Notes: generated by a model from the letters alone, not told the origin. A stretch of 13,914 bases of DNA from JBBQKI01 sp038326725 (GCA_038326725.1 JBBQKI010000045.1:1-13914); one strand, 5' to 3'; positions 1 through 6,892 are shown, numbered from the stretch's first letter. Numbers and translations are program-made.

Positions 1-50
1 CATGGGGACTGTCTGTTTTGTACTGCAAAAACGGTTTGTATGTTTGCCAT
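1..50 (-). CDS. IS200-like (Y1/RAYT-type) transposase, 5' end only
   Basis: The first 16 codons run from an ATG at 50 off the left edge and read MANIQTVFAVQNRQSP. This resembles the N terminus of Bacteroidota IS200-like Y1 transposases, which typically start MAN, then a few residues, then a strand like IQTVFAVQNRQ. Here the few residues between MAN and IQTVFAV seem absent, which could be a small in-frame deletion or a variant. The HUH motif and catalytic Tyr would lie outside the window. The paired CCTAACGG palindromes just upstream (59-147) fit a REP-associated transposase, which is a single-copy domesticated relative of IS200/IS605 enzymes. The call rests on a short stretch recognised by eye. 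It could be a decayed copy. Confidence 0.5.
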   Translation of the reverse strand, partial: MANIQTVFAVQNRQSP

Positions 51-58
51 ACGTTCTA

Positions 59-147
59 ATTCATATTGCGTACCTAACGGCACGCTGGTTAATTTTTAAT
101 TACTCTTCTACCAATATTATGTCCCTAACGGGACGTATGCAATGAAT
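59..147. repeat. Inverted pair of CCTAACGG palindromes (REP/BIME-like)
   Basis: Two hairpins lie 35 bp apart. The first is GCGTACC-TAAC-GGCACGC at 68-85, perfect on the minus strand if one G.U pair is allowed. The second is GTCCC-TAAC-GGGAC at 121-134, a perfect stem. Their outer flanks are inverted copies of each other: ATTCATATTGCGTAC at 59-73 and GTATGCAATGAAT at 135-147. The whole thing is therefore an imperfect inverted repeat with a hairpin in each arm, the layout of a REP pair. It sits directly upstream of the transposase start, where RAYT genes usually carry their REPs. Confidence 0.6.
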
Positions 148-324
148 AATTTTCCGTTCCAAAATTCCAATAACCACGAGGATGATTTCGCCAATTGCGT
201 ATTTGAAATATTTTGAGGTTTCAGAATCATTTGTTTGTGGAAATGTTGAAGCCATACTTATGAAAGCAATTGCTAAAAATGTTATTGATTTATTTATTCA
301 TTTTTTATTTATTTTAAGAAAGAA
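148..324. other. AT-rich intergenic stretch, no feature seen
   Basis: Between the palindrome pair and the stop of the NTF2-like gene I see no conserved ORF and no convincing terminator. The part from 280 to 325 is T/A-rich with TTTATT repeats. An open plus-strand frame starting at 182 runs into the antisense of the next gene and looks fortuitous. Confidence 0.4.
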
Positions 325-1203
325 TTATTTTTTCTCCGCATCTGCCAATTTCTTGGTATCCACATATTGTTGAAAGGCAATTATCTTTCCGTCCTTAAGC
401 GTCCAAAGGTGGGCGGCTTGGGCATTGTAGGTTTTACCTGTTGCCTTCACTTTGCCATCATAACGAAGGGTTGATAATACTTGGTTGTTGCTCATTTCGT
501 GAAGCTGAATGTTCTCCAGTTTGAAATATTCGTGATTCCCGCCAACTCTTGCAAAAACACCATTTAAAACTGCATCTGGACCTATATACGGATTGCCATC
601 GGCTAGTGAATTTCCTTCAGCCTCATTCCATACAATTTTTGGGTCCATTGGGGCAAGCGCGCCAGGAATATCGCCCGCTGAAAATGCTTTATATAGACCG
701 TCTACTACCTTCAAATTATTAGGATCGGAAACTAGGCCCAACTGTGTCATAAAAACTGCGCTGTCCATAAAATCCTGTTCTTGGACAATCTTGCCGTTTT
801 TCATTTTTGCTATTGTAACACCTTCAACGTCAATGAGGTTACCGGTAGGTGGAATTCCGAAAAAATTGCCCGTATGCTTCCCTTTGAACTGCCAATGTTT
901 TACAAGTTGGTCACCTTGTCCAAAAATGTTTTTAACCGTAAATGTAACGTCCGAAAATCCTGTTAAGAAATTTTGATAATAGGCTTTAAAGGCTTCAATA
1001 CCAACGATGTTTTCTGGGCTTGTAACCATCACAAGGTTTGTGTCGAAATTTTTATCGTTGATTTGGTTAATATCACCTTTGTTCACAATGTTGTCCCAAA
1101 CTTGGGTGTACATTTTAATGTCTTTGTCAATGTTACTTTTTTGGGCAAATGCTGTTGAAATGCTTATAAAAGCGAGTACGAATAATAGTTTTGTTGTTTT
1201 CAT
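325..1203 (-). CDS. Exported protein with two NTF2/SnoaL-like domains
   Basis: A 292-residue protein with a Sec signal peptide ending at about residue 20 (hydrophobic run LLFVLAFISISTAFA, then Q). Domain 1, about residues 28-155, matches ester-cyclase/SnoaL-type polyketide cyclases: the segments VGIEAFKAYYQNF, HTGNFFGIPPTGN and IAKMKNGKIVQEQDFMD are typical. Domain 2, about 160-285, starts VVDGLYKAFSAGD and ends with an AAHLWTLKDGKI strand, the usual pattern of SnoaL_2/YesE-type NTF2 folds. The fold forms a conical pocket that binds or isomerises small hydrophobic compounds, but the substrate cannot be read from sequence. It is the last gene of a minus-strand run, 105 bp after the alcohol dehydrogenase, so it may have its own promoter. 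Export of a normally cytoplasmic fold is the notable point. Confidence 0.8.
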   Translation of the reverse strand: MKTTKLLFVLAFISISTAFAQKSNIDKDIKMYTQVWDNIVNKGDINQINDKNFDTNLVMVTSPENIVGIEAFKAYYQNFLTGFSDVTFTVKNIFGQGDQLVKHWQFKGKHTGNFFGIPPTGNLIDVEGVTIAKMKNGKIVQEQDFMDSAVFMTQLGLVSDPNNLKVVDGLYKAFSAGDIPGALAPMDPKIVWNEAEGNSLADGNPYIGPDAVLNGVFARVGGNHEYFKLENIQLHEMSNNQVLSTLRYDGKVKATGKTYNAQAAHLWTLKDGKIIAFQQYVDTKKLADAEKK

Positions 1204-1308
1204 GTTTTTGATTTTTATTAATTAGTAAAATTTTTGTTCCATTTTAAATAATATGTACGCCAAGTGTATGCAGATTAAACCATAGCTTATATTTAGCAGT
1301 AAGCGTTA

Positions 1309-2313
1309 TTAATTTTTTAAAACCACCCTGAAACGTGCCTTTCCAGCTTTTAAGTGTTCAATAGCTTCATTTACCTCTGTCATCGGAAATTCCTCAACAT
1401 CAGGATAAATAGTGTGTCTTACACAAAAATCAAGCATGGTTTTAATTAATGCAGGACTGCCTATTGGACTTCCGCCTACCGTTTTTTCTCCCATAATTAA
1501 GCTAAATGCAGGAATTGCCATTGGCTCCAAAACAGCTCCAACTGTGTGAAATCTTCCTCTTGGTGCTAAAGCTGTCAAGTAAGAATTCCAATCCAATGAC
1601 ACATTAGTTGTATTGATAATAAAGTTTAGTTTTCCGGCAATATTTGCTAATTCTTCAGTCGAAGTTGAGTTAATCACTTGGCTAGCTCCCATATTTAAAA
1701 TTTCTTTCTTTTTATTTGGATTTGAGCTAAAAGCAATCACTTCACATCCCCAATGTTTTAAGAATTTGATAGCTAAATGGCCTAGTCCTCCAATGCCTAT
1801 TACGCCAACCTTATCGGTAGGTTTTACTCCTGCTAATATTATGGGGTTAAAAACGGTGATCCCACCACAGAGCAAGGGTCCTGCTTTACTCATATCAATA
1901 GCATCAGGAAGCGGAATTGCCCATGACCAATGTCCACGAACGTAATCTGCAAATCCACCATTTCTACCTACAATAGTGGCCTCACCTTGAGAGCAAAGGT
2001 GATGGTGTCCGCCCATGCATTGCTCGCAACTCATGCAGCAAGATGACATCCAGCCTAGTCCTACCTTGTCACCAACCTTCACATTTTTAACAGCATCACC
2101 AACTGCTATTACTTCACCAATTATTTCATGCCCAGGAACAATTGGATATTGTGTCATTCCCCATTCATTGTTTATCATACTTAAATCTGAATGACAAATG
2201 CCACAGTAGGCAACTTTAATATCTACCTGTTCTGATCCTAATTTACCTAATTCAAAAGCATAGGATTCTAATTTTCCATTTGGCTCTAAAGCCGCATAAG
2301 CATTTACTTTCAT
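1309..2313 (-). CDS. Zinc-dependent NAD(P) alcohol dehydrogenase (YahK/CAD type)
   Basis: A 334-residue, full-length medium-chain dehydrogenase for aldehyde/alcohol interconversion, cytoplasmic (no signal peptide). Visible features are the catalytic zinc ligands C37 (in YCGICHSD), H62-E63 (PGHE) and C149; the structural zinc Cys set C93, C96, C99 and C107; and the Rossmann loop GIGGLG at 173-178. The Ser-rich end of the second strand (FSSNPNKK) is the pattern of NADP(H)-preferring cinnamyl-alcohol-dehydrogenase relatives such as YahK. The start ATG lies 29 bp after the RidA-like stop, so it is almost certainly co-transcribed with the two genes before it. The physiological aldehyde is not predictable; this family is broad. 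Confidence 0.93.
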   Translation of the reverse strand: MKVNAYAALEPNGKLESYAFELGKLGSEQVDIKVAYCGICHSDLSMINNEWGMTQYPIVPGHEIIGEVIAVGDAVKNVKVGDKVGLGWMSSCCMSCEQCMGGHHHLCSQGEATIVGRNGGFADYVRGHWSWAIPLPDAIDMSKAGPLLCGGITVFNPIILAGVKPTDKVGVIGIGGLGHLAIKFLKHWGCEVIAFSSNPNKKKEILNMGASQVINSTSTEELANIAGKLNFIINTTNVSLDWNSYLTALAPRGRFHTVGAVLEPMAIPAFSLIMGEKTVGGSPIGSPALIKTMLDFCVRHTIYPDVEEFPMTEVNEAIEHLKAGKARFRVVLKN

Positions 2314-2342
2314 GTTTTTAATTTTTAATTTTTAAACTTTCA

Positions 2343-2879
2343 TTATTGATTATTCTTGTGGACTTCCAGTTCTATTTCTATCAAAAATTCCGGTAATGCC
2401 AATTCCTTTACACCCAACCATGAACCTGTTGGGAATTGTTTTTTGTAGATTTCATTTCTATATCCTGCAAATTCCAAAAATTTGGGCATATTGGTTGTAA
2501 ACACATTTTCCACAACAACATCATCAAAAGTGCAACCGTAGTGTTTTAGGATTTTGTCCAAATCGGAATAGCAGTTTTTCATTTGCTGTTCCAAATCGCC
2601 TACTGCTGTAGGGTTCCCTTCATTGTCCATACTCACGGCACCGGAAATCTTAATATCGTTGCCTATTTTTACGGCGTGCGAATAGCCATAGGCTTTTTCA
2701 ACTTCCGGGCGAAGCATAAAATAGTCGGGTTTTTCTGAAGGTGAACTTGTTTCAGCAGTTGCTTCGGTAGCATTCATTTCGGTTTTCGCAGTATCGCTAC
2801 TTTTTTGGTCGCAGGCTACAGTTATTGTAGCAATTAAAATGGCGGCAATTCCTAATTTTAAAAATGCTGTTTTTTTCAT
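2343..2879 (-). CDS. RidA/YjgF-fold lipoprotein lacking the catalytic Arg
   Basis: A 178-residue protein. The N terminus is a lipoprotein signal with candidate lipid-modified C23 (ITVAC), then a Ser/Thr/Glu-rich linker to about residue 52. The RidA domain follows: YSHAVKIGNDIKISGAVSM, a helix with CYSDLDKILKHYG, VVVENVFTTNM, and the end strand IEIELEV. In archetypal RidA the imine-deaminating Arg sits in FPARS; here the same place reads FPTGS (G152), so classic 2-iminobutanoate deaminase chemistry is not expected. The protein is probably anchored on the periplasmic or outer-membrane side, away from PLP enzymes. It lies 23 bp after the DUF1330 gene and 29 bp before the ADH gene, in one operon. 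Ligand binding or a different hydrolase role is possible. Confidence 0.85.
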   Translation of the reverse strand: MKKTAFLKLGIAAILIATITVACDQKSSDTAKTEMNATEATAETSSPSEKPDYFMLRPEVEKAYGYSHAVKIGNDIKISGAVSMDNEGNPTAVGDLEQQMKNCYSDLDKILKHYGCTFDDVVVENVFTTNMPKFLEFAGYRNEIYKKQFPTGSWLGVKELALPEFLIEIELEVHKNNQ

Positions 2880-2902
2880 TTTAAGTAGTATTTAATTTTT
2901 AG

Positions 2903-3343
2903 TTACTGATTAATTGGTTTTACTATAATTGATTTTGTTGTAGCCGAATTTTCCCGCAATTTCGCCACAGCTTTATACTCCTCGGAAGCTGTAAATTTTT
3001 GGAGTGTTTCCATCGAGTCCCATTCCACGATGATAAACCGATCAGGGTTCCAGTTTCCTTCCACGGGAACTACTTTTCTATTTGGTCCAGGGTCAAAAGC
3101 CATTCCGCCTGAACGTACCAAATAAGTACCTCCAAATTTTTCAATCAGTGGTTCCACTTTTAGTCTGTACTGTTGGTATTGAAGGGAATCGTGGACGGTT
3201 ATGTCCAAAACCATCAATATTTTTTCCGAAGGCATCCCAGTTACTGAAGCTTCATGGTTTCCGTGTGGATCGCTGTTTTGCGCCTGTAGGGCAAAAAGGC
3301 CCATAAAAAGGACTGGCAGAATTTTAAAGATTTTTAGTATCAT
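2903..3343 (-). CDS. Exported DUF1330 (dimeric alpha/beta-barrel) protein
   Basis: A 146-residue protein with a signal peptide (hydrophobic LPVLFMGLFALQA, then Q, near residue 22). The mature part is a DUF1330 domain of the dimeric alpha/beta-barrel (ABM-like) superfamily. Its marks are ITVHDSLQYQQYRLKVEPLI, KFGGTYLVRSGG, the EGNWNPDRFIIVEWDS strand, and ASEEYKAVAKLRENSA. The catalytic function of DUF1330 is unknown; relatives of the fold include monooxygenases and isomerases of small ring compounds. It is the first gene after a strong terminator (3380-3415), so a promoter should lie within or just past that terminator, or it depends on read-through. The gene leads a tight run into the RidA-like and ADH genes. 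Confidence 0.82.
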   Translation of the reverse strand: MILKIFKILPVLFMGLFALQAQNSDPHGNHEASVTGMPSEKILMVLDITVHDSLQYQQYRLKVEPLIEKFGGTYLVRSGGMAFDPGPNRKVVPVEGNWNPDRFIIVEWDSMETLQKFTASEEYKAVAKLRENSATTKSIIVKPINQ

Positions 3344-3379
3344 CAGATTTTCTTTCTATTTTTCGAACTTCCATTAATT

Positions 3380-3415
3380 AAAAAGTGTACGGTACAACTT
3401 GGTTGCACCATACAC
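3380..3415 (-). terminator. Rho-independent terminator, 14-bp stem
   Basis: On the minus strand GTGTATGGTGCAAC pairs with GTTGTACCGTACAC around a CAA loop, followed by TTTTT. Two of the 14 pairs are G.U only when read on the minus strand and are mismatches (C/A) on the plus strand. This fixes the direction: it ends the transcript of the gene at 3430-4194. Confidence 0.85.
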
Positions 3416-3429
3416 TTAGCTACAGTCAT

Positions 3430-4194
3430 TTACTGGCGGTCCGTAGCTTTTATTTCACCATTTATCCCACTTAAGTCTGGCCGAAATTTCCAGAGTTCAG
3501 ATTCGCTACCATCGGTAGCGGCTTCCCAATCTTTTAAAAAAGTGGCAAAACTTCCTTTACCGTGAACCTCTTCGTATTTTTTCATAAACTCGTTGTCCTC
3601 ACCTAACCACGCTGATTTGTCAAAAAACGAAATATAGGCCAAATCCTTTCCTTCCTTGGTGCTGGAGAATTGATTGGTATAAATGCCATACGTTTCATCT
3701 GGAAATTTTTCCGTCATTACCTTTTTTAATTTCCCCACCAAGGCCATTGCCTCCTCGGATTTGAATCTCTTTACGTTATAAAAGTCCACCAACAGATTTT
3801 TAAGGGTAAAGTCCTTTGGAAAATTGCTCAGGGCTGCTTCATATTTCCAATAGGTTTGGTCACCTTCGGGAAGCATATAGGGCAATACTTTAGTGTTCCA
3901 ATCTTCATCATGCCCTTCTTTTGCTGGACGGTTGTCCATGGCACTCCATGGTAATGGTCCCATTACCCACATATAGCTTCCGGTGTTTGGGCCGTTGCCA
4001 ATTGTGTATACCCGTGCGCCATAAATGCCATCTCCGTGGTATTTTTTGTTATGCGCTGCCATCCCTGCTTCAAATTGTTTGATTTGTGTTGGGTTGGCGC
4101 TGATCAATCCGTTTTCGAATACTGCGTATTCGGTACTGTTTTGCGATGTTGCCAAGAATGGCAACAAGAGCATCAAAAAAATTGCTTTCTTCAT
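3430..4194 (-). CDS. Exported protein, probable tandem dimeric-barrel repeats
   Basis: A 254-residue protein of no named family that I recognise. The signal peptide is clear (MKKAIFLMLLLPFLATSQ). The mature part looks like two related halves of about 110 residues. The first runs from FENGLISANPTQIKQFEAG to HDEDWNTKVLPY, and the second from VDFYNVKRFKSEEAMALVG to ATFLKDWEAA. Each half has a strand, a long Lys-rich helix ending HNKKYHG or MTEKFPD, a YGARVYTIGN or YGIYTNQFSS strand, and a Trp-containing strand with an acidic loop (SAMDN, LGEDN). That pattern suggests a fused ABM/NIPSNAP-type ferredoxin-like dimer, which is inference. The gene closes the upstream transcript at the terminator 15 bp past its stop. 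Confidence 0.72.
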   Translation of the reverse strand: MKKAIFLMLLLPFLATSQNSTEYAVFENGLISANPTQIKQFEAGMAAHNKKYHGDGIYGARVYTIGNGPNTGSYMWVMGPLPWSAMDNRPAKEGHDEDWNTKVLPYMLPEGDQTYWKYEAALSNFPKDFTLKNLLVDFYNVKRFKSEEAMALVGKLKKVMTEKFPDETYGIYTNQFSSTKEGKDLAYISFFDKSAWLGEDNEFMKKYEEVHGKGSFATFLKDWEAATDGSESELWKFRPDLSGINGEIKATDRQ

Positions 4195-4209
4195 AATGTT
4201 GAATTTAGT

Positions 4210-4224
4210 GTCCGCTTGGCGGAC
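4210..4224. repeat. Short GC-rich palindrome GTCCGC-TTG-GCGGAC
   Basis: A perfect 6-bp stem with a 3-nt loop lies in the 86-bp gap before the gene at 3430-4194. There is no U-tract on either strand, so it is not a standard terminator. It resembles small GC-rich palindromes that I recall as dispersed in flavobacterial intergenic regions. Confidence 0.55.
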
Positions 4225-4280
4225 GGGTTAGTATTAAATAGTTTTGCTTAATCAATGGAGAAGTTTTTAAAGTTTTTTGA

Positions 4281-5267
4281 CTAATCCAATAACTTCGCGT
4301 TGTAATAGGCAGTTTCTGAAATGATTTTTCCTTCCTTATTGAAATCCTGTATATGGTGGATAGGCAACACAATTGCTTTTTTGTCAGCTTTGCGAATTAG
4401 GTTAATATTCCACCATGACTGCACTACCCGGGCATCGCCCATTTCGTAATGCAAATAATCTGGATAGCCTACTACGTCTATACCTGTAATATCATATTTC
4501 TCGAAAATCTTTTTGTCCATTTCTTTTTGTTCAGCTAAAGAAATGCCTTCAAAGGTCGGAGAACTTGAGTCCAGGAATCGTGCATTTTCGTCATAGAAAC
4601 TATATGCCTTGTCCAAGTCTTTGTTTTCAAAAGCATACATTACTTTCCGAACTGTGTTTATGTTTTCGTGGTGGTTGTAGATGGTGCCGTTCTTCCTATC
4701 AGTGAAACTGGCTCTTATTTCATCTATCACGCCTTCGTTTCCGTAAGTAATGATGGTTTTTATTTTGTTGTCCTTGGTAAGCGTGTACAATCTGTGGGAA
4801 GCGGCGTCAACTTTTACGCCCGTAGTTTTGTGCACGCCTTTCATCAAGTCCCACGTTTGTACCCAAACCTCTCCATTAGGGTTGTCTTTTTTGTACTCAA
4901 TGGCATCGGGATACGAACCTGGATAGGGTTCCATGGAATAATAATCCAGTTGGTCGTGATAAACCATTTGATTGTTTAGAAATGCAGCTTTGTCCATTCC
5001 TTTGTCATCAGCTCTGTTAGATGTGCCGTTGTAGCCTTTAAAGTCTTCCGTTAAAAAACTGCCCATTCTAGCTTTGTCGCCAGCAACGGCGGCTTTCGTA
5101 AATTCCTCTACTGCATCAATTGCTGGATGCTCGTCATAAATAGTTCCATTCTTTTTTTGTGCGGTGGCAATAAAGGCTATTAGCATCATTACCGATAAAA
5201 TTGTTGTTTTACTCACGACCCAAATATTGTTTTTTTGGTGATCGTGATTTTTCTTTGAAAAGTTCAT
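4281..5267 (-). CDS. Exported protein with two tandem SnoaL/NTF2-like domains
   Basis: A 328-residue protein. A basic, His/Lys-rich N region of about 20 residues precedes a hydrophobic segment (TILSVMMLIAFIATAQ), an unusually long signal peptide. It could also start at an internal Met, but those Mets are inside the hydrophobic core, so the ATG at 5267 is preferred. Two NTF2-like domains follow, each opening with KNGTIY (residues 39-44 and 192-197), a repeat spacing of 153 residues that points to duplication. Features include SFLTEDFKGYNGTS in the first half matched by SFYDENARFLDSSS in the second, and WVQTWDLMKG matched by VQSWWNINLIRK. The Trp/Tyr-rich pockets suggest a hydrophobic ligand. 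The gene follows the epimerase with a 36-bp gap, so it is likely co-transcribed. Confidence 0.82.
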   Translation of the reverse strand: MNFSKKNHDHQKNNIWVVSKTTILSVMMLIAFIATAQKKNGTIYDEHPAIDAVEEFTKAAVAGDKARMGSFLTEDFKGYNGTSNRADDKGMDKAAFLNNQMVYHDQLDYYSMEPYPGSYPDAIEYKKDNPNGEVWVQTWDLMKGVHKTTGVKVDAASHRLYTLTKDNKIKTIITYGNEGVIDEIRASFTDRKNGTIYNHHENINTVRKVMYAFENKDLDKAYSFYDENARFLDSSSPTFEGISLAEQKEMDKKIFEKYDITGIDVVGYPDYLHYEMGDARVVQSWWNINLIRKADKKAIVLPIHHIQDFNKEGKIISETAYYNAKLLD

Positions 5268-5303
5268 TGTTTATATATTTAGTTGGTTAATATTCTGTTT
5301 TAT

Positions 5304-6242
5304 TTAGTTTGAATAATTATTTAAAGTTTCTTGAACGGGCCTGAATTTCATGTTCAAATCATTTTGCGCCAACCCATTCTTATAAATAATGGATGCGTTG
5401 TTTTTTGGCGATTCGTGGTTCAGCATCAAGCTCAAATCTGAAACGGGATAGCTTTCACTGCTCAACAAATAATTTTTGCCGTGCAATCCTGAAGTAGTTG
5501 CTGCTTTAAAAATAGCTTCGGCTACATCTTGTACATCTACAATGGCCATCTCCGCATTGCTATCATAAAGCATTTGTACAAATGGATTGGGGGCAATTTT
5601 ATTTTTGAACAGAAATTGCAACCCTGTAGATGTGGAATCTTCTCGAGTAGAAAGGGATTTTCCCATTACCCCAACTGGCGAGACAGAAGTGATTTCAAAA
5701 GCAAGGTTTGGGCACTCTGAAATAAATCTTTCCACGGTTTGATTGGCTAGAAATTTGGCCTGCGCATACGGATGACTTTCCTCGCTGATAAAGGGCGTGT
5801 CATTTTCACTAAAGGTTTCATGGAGGGTTTTTCCACCCGCGGGCATCGGAAAATTTGTATTATACGCCGCAACGGAAGCAATTATAACAACCTTTTCAAT
5901 GGAAGGGGTTTCACTTACCGCCGTCAAGAAATTTTCAGTTCCATTAATAGTTGGGTCAAAAAGTTCTTTTTGCGGATTTTTTACATCCAATTGAAATGGC
6001 GTCCCACCGTGGATTACAATTTCGCAATCACTTATAAAGTCTTTCAAAACCTCTAAATCTTCAACTTTTAATGAACTGATGTTGAGATTGTCCGAATTTT
6101 CAAGATTGAAAAGATGTTGGTATTTTTCACTTTTTTTAATATCGGTAACAGATACTTTCACGTTGTATCCCTTTTCCAAAAATTTCTTGGTTGTATAGCT
6201 TCCTATAAAGCCCGATCCGCCTATGATGCCTACTGTTTTCAT
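5304..6242 (-). CDS. NAD(P)-dependent epimerase/reductase (extended SDR)
   Basis: A 312-residue cytoplasmic extended short-chain dehydrogenase. The nucleotide loop is GGSGFIG at 8-14, and the catalytic set S123, Y159 and K163 (YAQAK) is intact. The architecture (DPTINGTENFLTAV helix, SVAAYN strand, then SPVGVMG and VDVQDVAEAI) matches the dihydroflavonol-4-reductase/cinnamoyl-CoA-reductase and 3-beta-HSD branch rather than UDP-sugar epimerases. It probably reduces a carbonyl or oxidises a secondary alcohol on a small molecule; the substrate is unknown. It sits between exported NTF2-like genes, 36 bp ahead of the two-domain one. Its start codon lies just 5 nt after a GC-rich hairpin (6248-6267). 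Confidence 0.88.
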   Translation of the reverse strand: MKTVGIIGGSGFIGSYTTKKFLEKGYNVKVSVTDIKKSEKYQHLFNLENSDNLNISSLKVEDLEVLKDFISDCEIVIHGGTPFQLDVKNPQKELFDPTINGTENFLTAVSETPSIEKVVIIASVAAYNTNFPMPAGGKTLHETFSENDTPFISEESHPYAQAKFLANQTVERFISECPNLAFEITSVSPVGVMGKSLSTREDSTSTGLQFLFKNKIAPNPFVQMLYDSNAEMAIVDVQDVAEAIFKAATTSGLHGKNYLLSSESYPVSDLSLMLNHESPKNNASIIYKNGLAQNDLNMKFRPVQETLNNYSN

Positions 6243-6247
6243 AATTC

Positions 6248-6267
6248 ATGCCCGCGCCGGCGGGTAT
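6248..6267. repeat. GC-rich hairpin abutting the epimerase start codon
   Basis: ATGCCCGC-GCCG-GCGGGTAT is an 8-bp stem allowing one G.U pair. In the minus-strand mRNA it ends 5 nt before the ATG at 6242, in the zone a ribosome covers. It looks like a dispersed GC-rich palindrome in AT-rich surroundings. An effect on translation is possible but not shown. Confidence 0.6.
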
Positions 6268-6298
6268 CTTTTAGTTATTAATCCTAAATATTCAATAT

Positions 6299-6346
6299 AG
6301 ACCTAACGGGTTGACTGCCTCCTCACTTGCAATGCCCGTTAGGTCT
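6299..6346. repeat. 12-bp inverted repeat with CCTAACGGG arms
   Basis: AGACCTAACGGG at 6299-6310 and CCCGTTAGGTCT at 6335-6346 are perfect complements around a 24-nt loop. There is no U-tract after the stem on either strand, so a repeat element is more likely than a terminator, though it may still weaken transcription between the genes at 6356 and 6242. The arm shares the CCTAACGG core of the REP-like pair at 59-147. Confidence 0.7.
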
Positions 6347-6355
6347 TGGTAATTT

Positions 6356-6892
6356 TTATTCAGACATTGTTACTTCGGACACGGCTTTTTCCCCGGATAT
6401 TTCGGGATTCTGCATTGCTTGCATATCTGTCGTAATTCTTGAAATGTCCCAATAGCCATGTTCACGCACAATTTTACCATCCATAAACCGGGCGGTAATG
6501 TGTGCGGGTACTTCATAAACTTTGTTGTTGGCTTTTAAAGTGCCTACCCAAAGCCCCCAAAAGTTTACCCAAGTTTCACCTTCATCGGTAACTACCATTT
6601 CATATTCCGAGTCACTATCAACGAAGTCCCAACTTGTAAAAAGGGAGGCGTCTTCTTTATCCTGAGCAATCAATTCCGTTACGGTCTGCCCATTTTTTTC
6701 GGTTACGTTGTTCATTATTTTTGCGGTATCTGCATAATGGCTAACCATGGCTTCCCAATCTTGTTTTTCATAGGCTCCAATCACTTTTTTATAAGTGTCT
6801 ATTTCAATCGATTGTTGGGTGTAACGTTTTTCTTGTTTTTCGCAAGCTGTAAAAAGGACTATTGCAAGCCCCAATAGGAATAAATTTTTCAT
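6356..6892 (-). CDS. NTF2/SnoaL-like lipoprotein
   Basis: A 178-residue protein with a clear lipoprotein signal: MKNLFLLGLAIVLFTAC, lipid-modified C17, followed by EKQEK. One NTF2-like domain covers about residues 30-150. It opens with a helix (IDTYKKVIGAYEKQDWEAMVSHYAD), and its strands include YEMVVTDEGETWVNFWGLW and AHITARFMDGKIVREHGYWD, the usual SnoaL-like ending. It has three Trp in about a dozen residues near the pocket. It is the first gene after the LytTR regulator, with a 141-bp gap, so it is the best candidate for a directly controlled promoter. The function is unknown beyond the fold. Confidence 0.82.
   Translation of the reverse strand: MKNLFLLGLAIVLFTACEKQEKRYTQQSIEIDTYKKVIGAYEKQDWEAMVSHYADTAKIMNNVTEKNGQTVTELIAQDKEDASLFTSWDFVDSDSEYEMVVTDEGETWVNFWGLWVGTLKANNKVYEVPAHITARFMDGKIVREHGYWDISRITTDMQAMQNPEISGEKAVSEVTMSE

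Noticed and set aside
182..373. 63-codon plus-strand ORF in the left intergenic region
   Set aside because: Its end is antisense to the NTF2-like gene, and the rest is low-complexity T/A-rich sequence.
593..976. Plus-strand ORFs antisense to the NTF2-like gene at 325-1203
   Set aside because: They lie wholly inside a gene with a signal peptide and two recognisable domains; their translations show no family features.
6299..6346. Rho-independent terminator after the NTF2-like lipoprotein gene
   Set aside because: The stem is perfect but the loop is 24 nt and no U-tract follows on either strand, so it was kept as a repeat instead.
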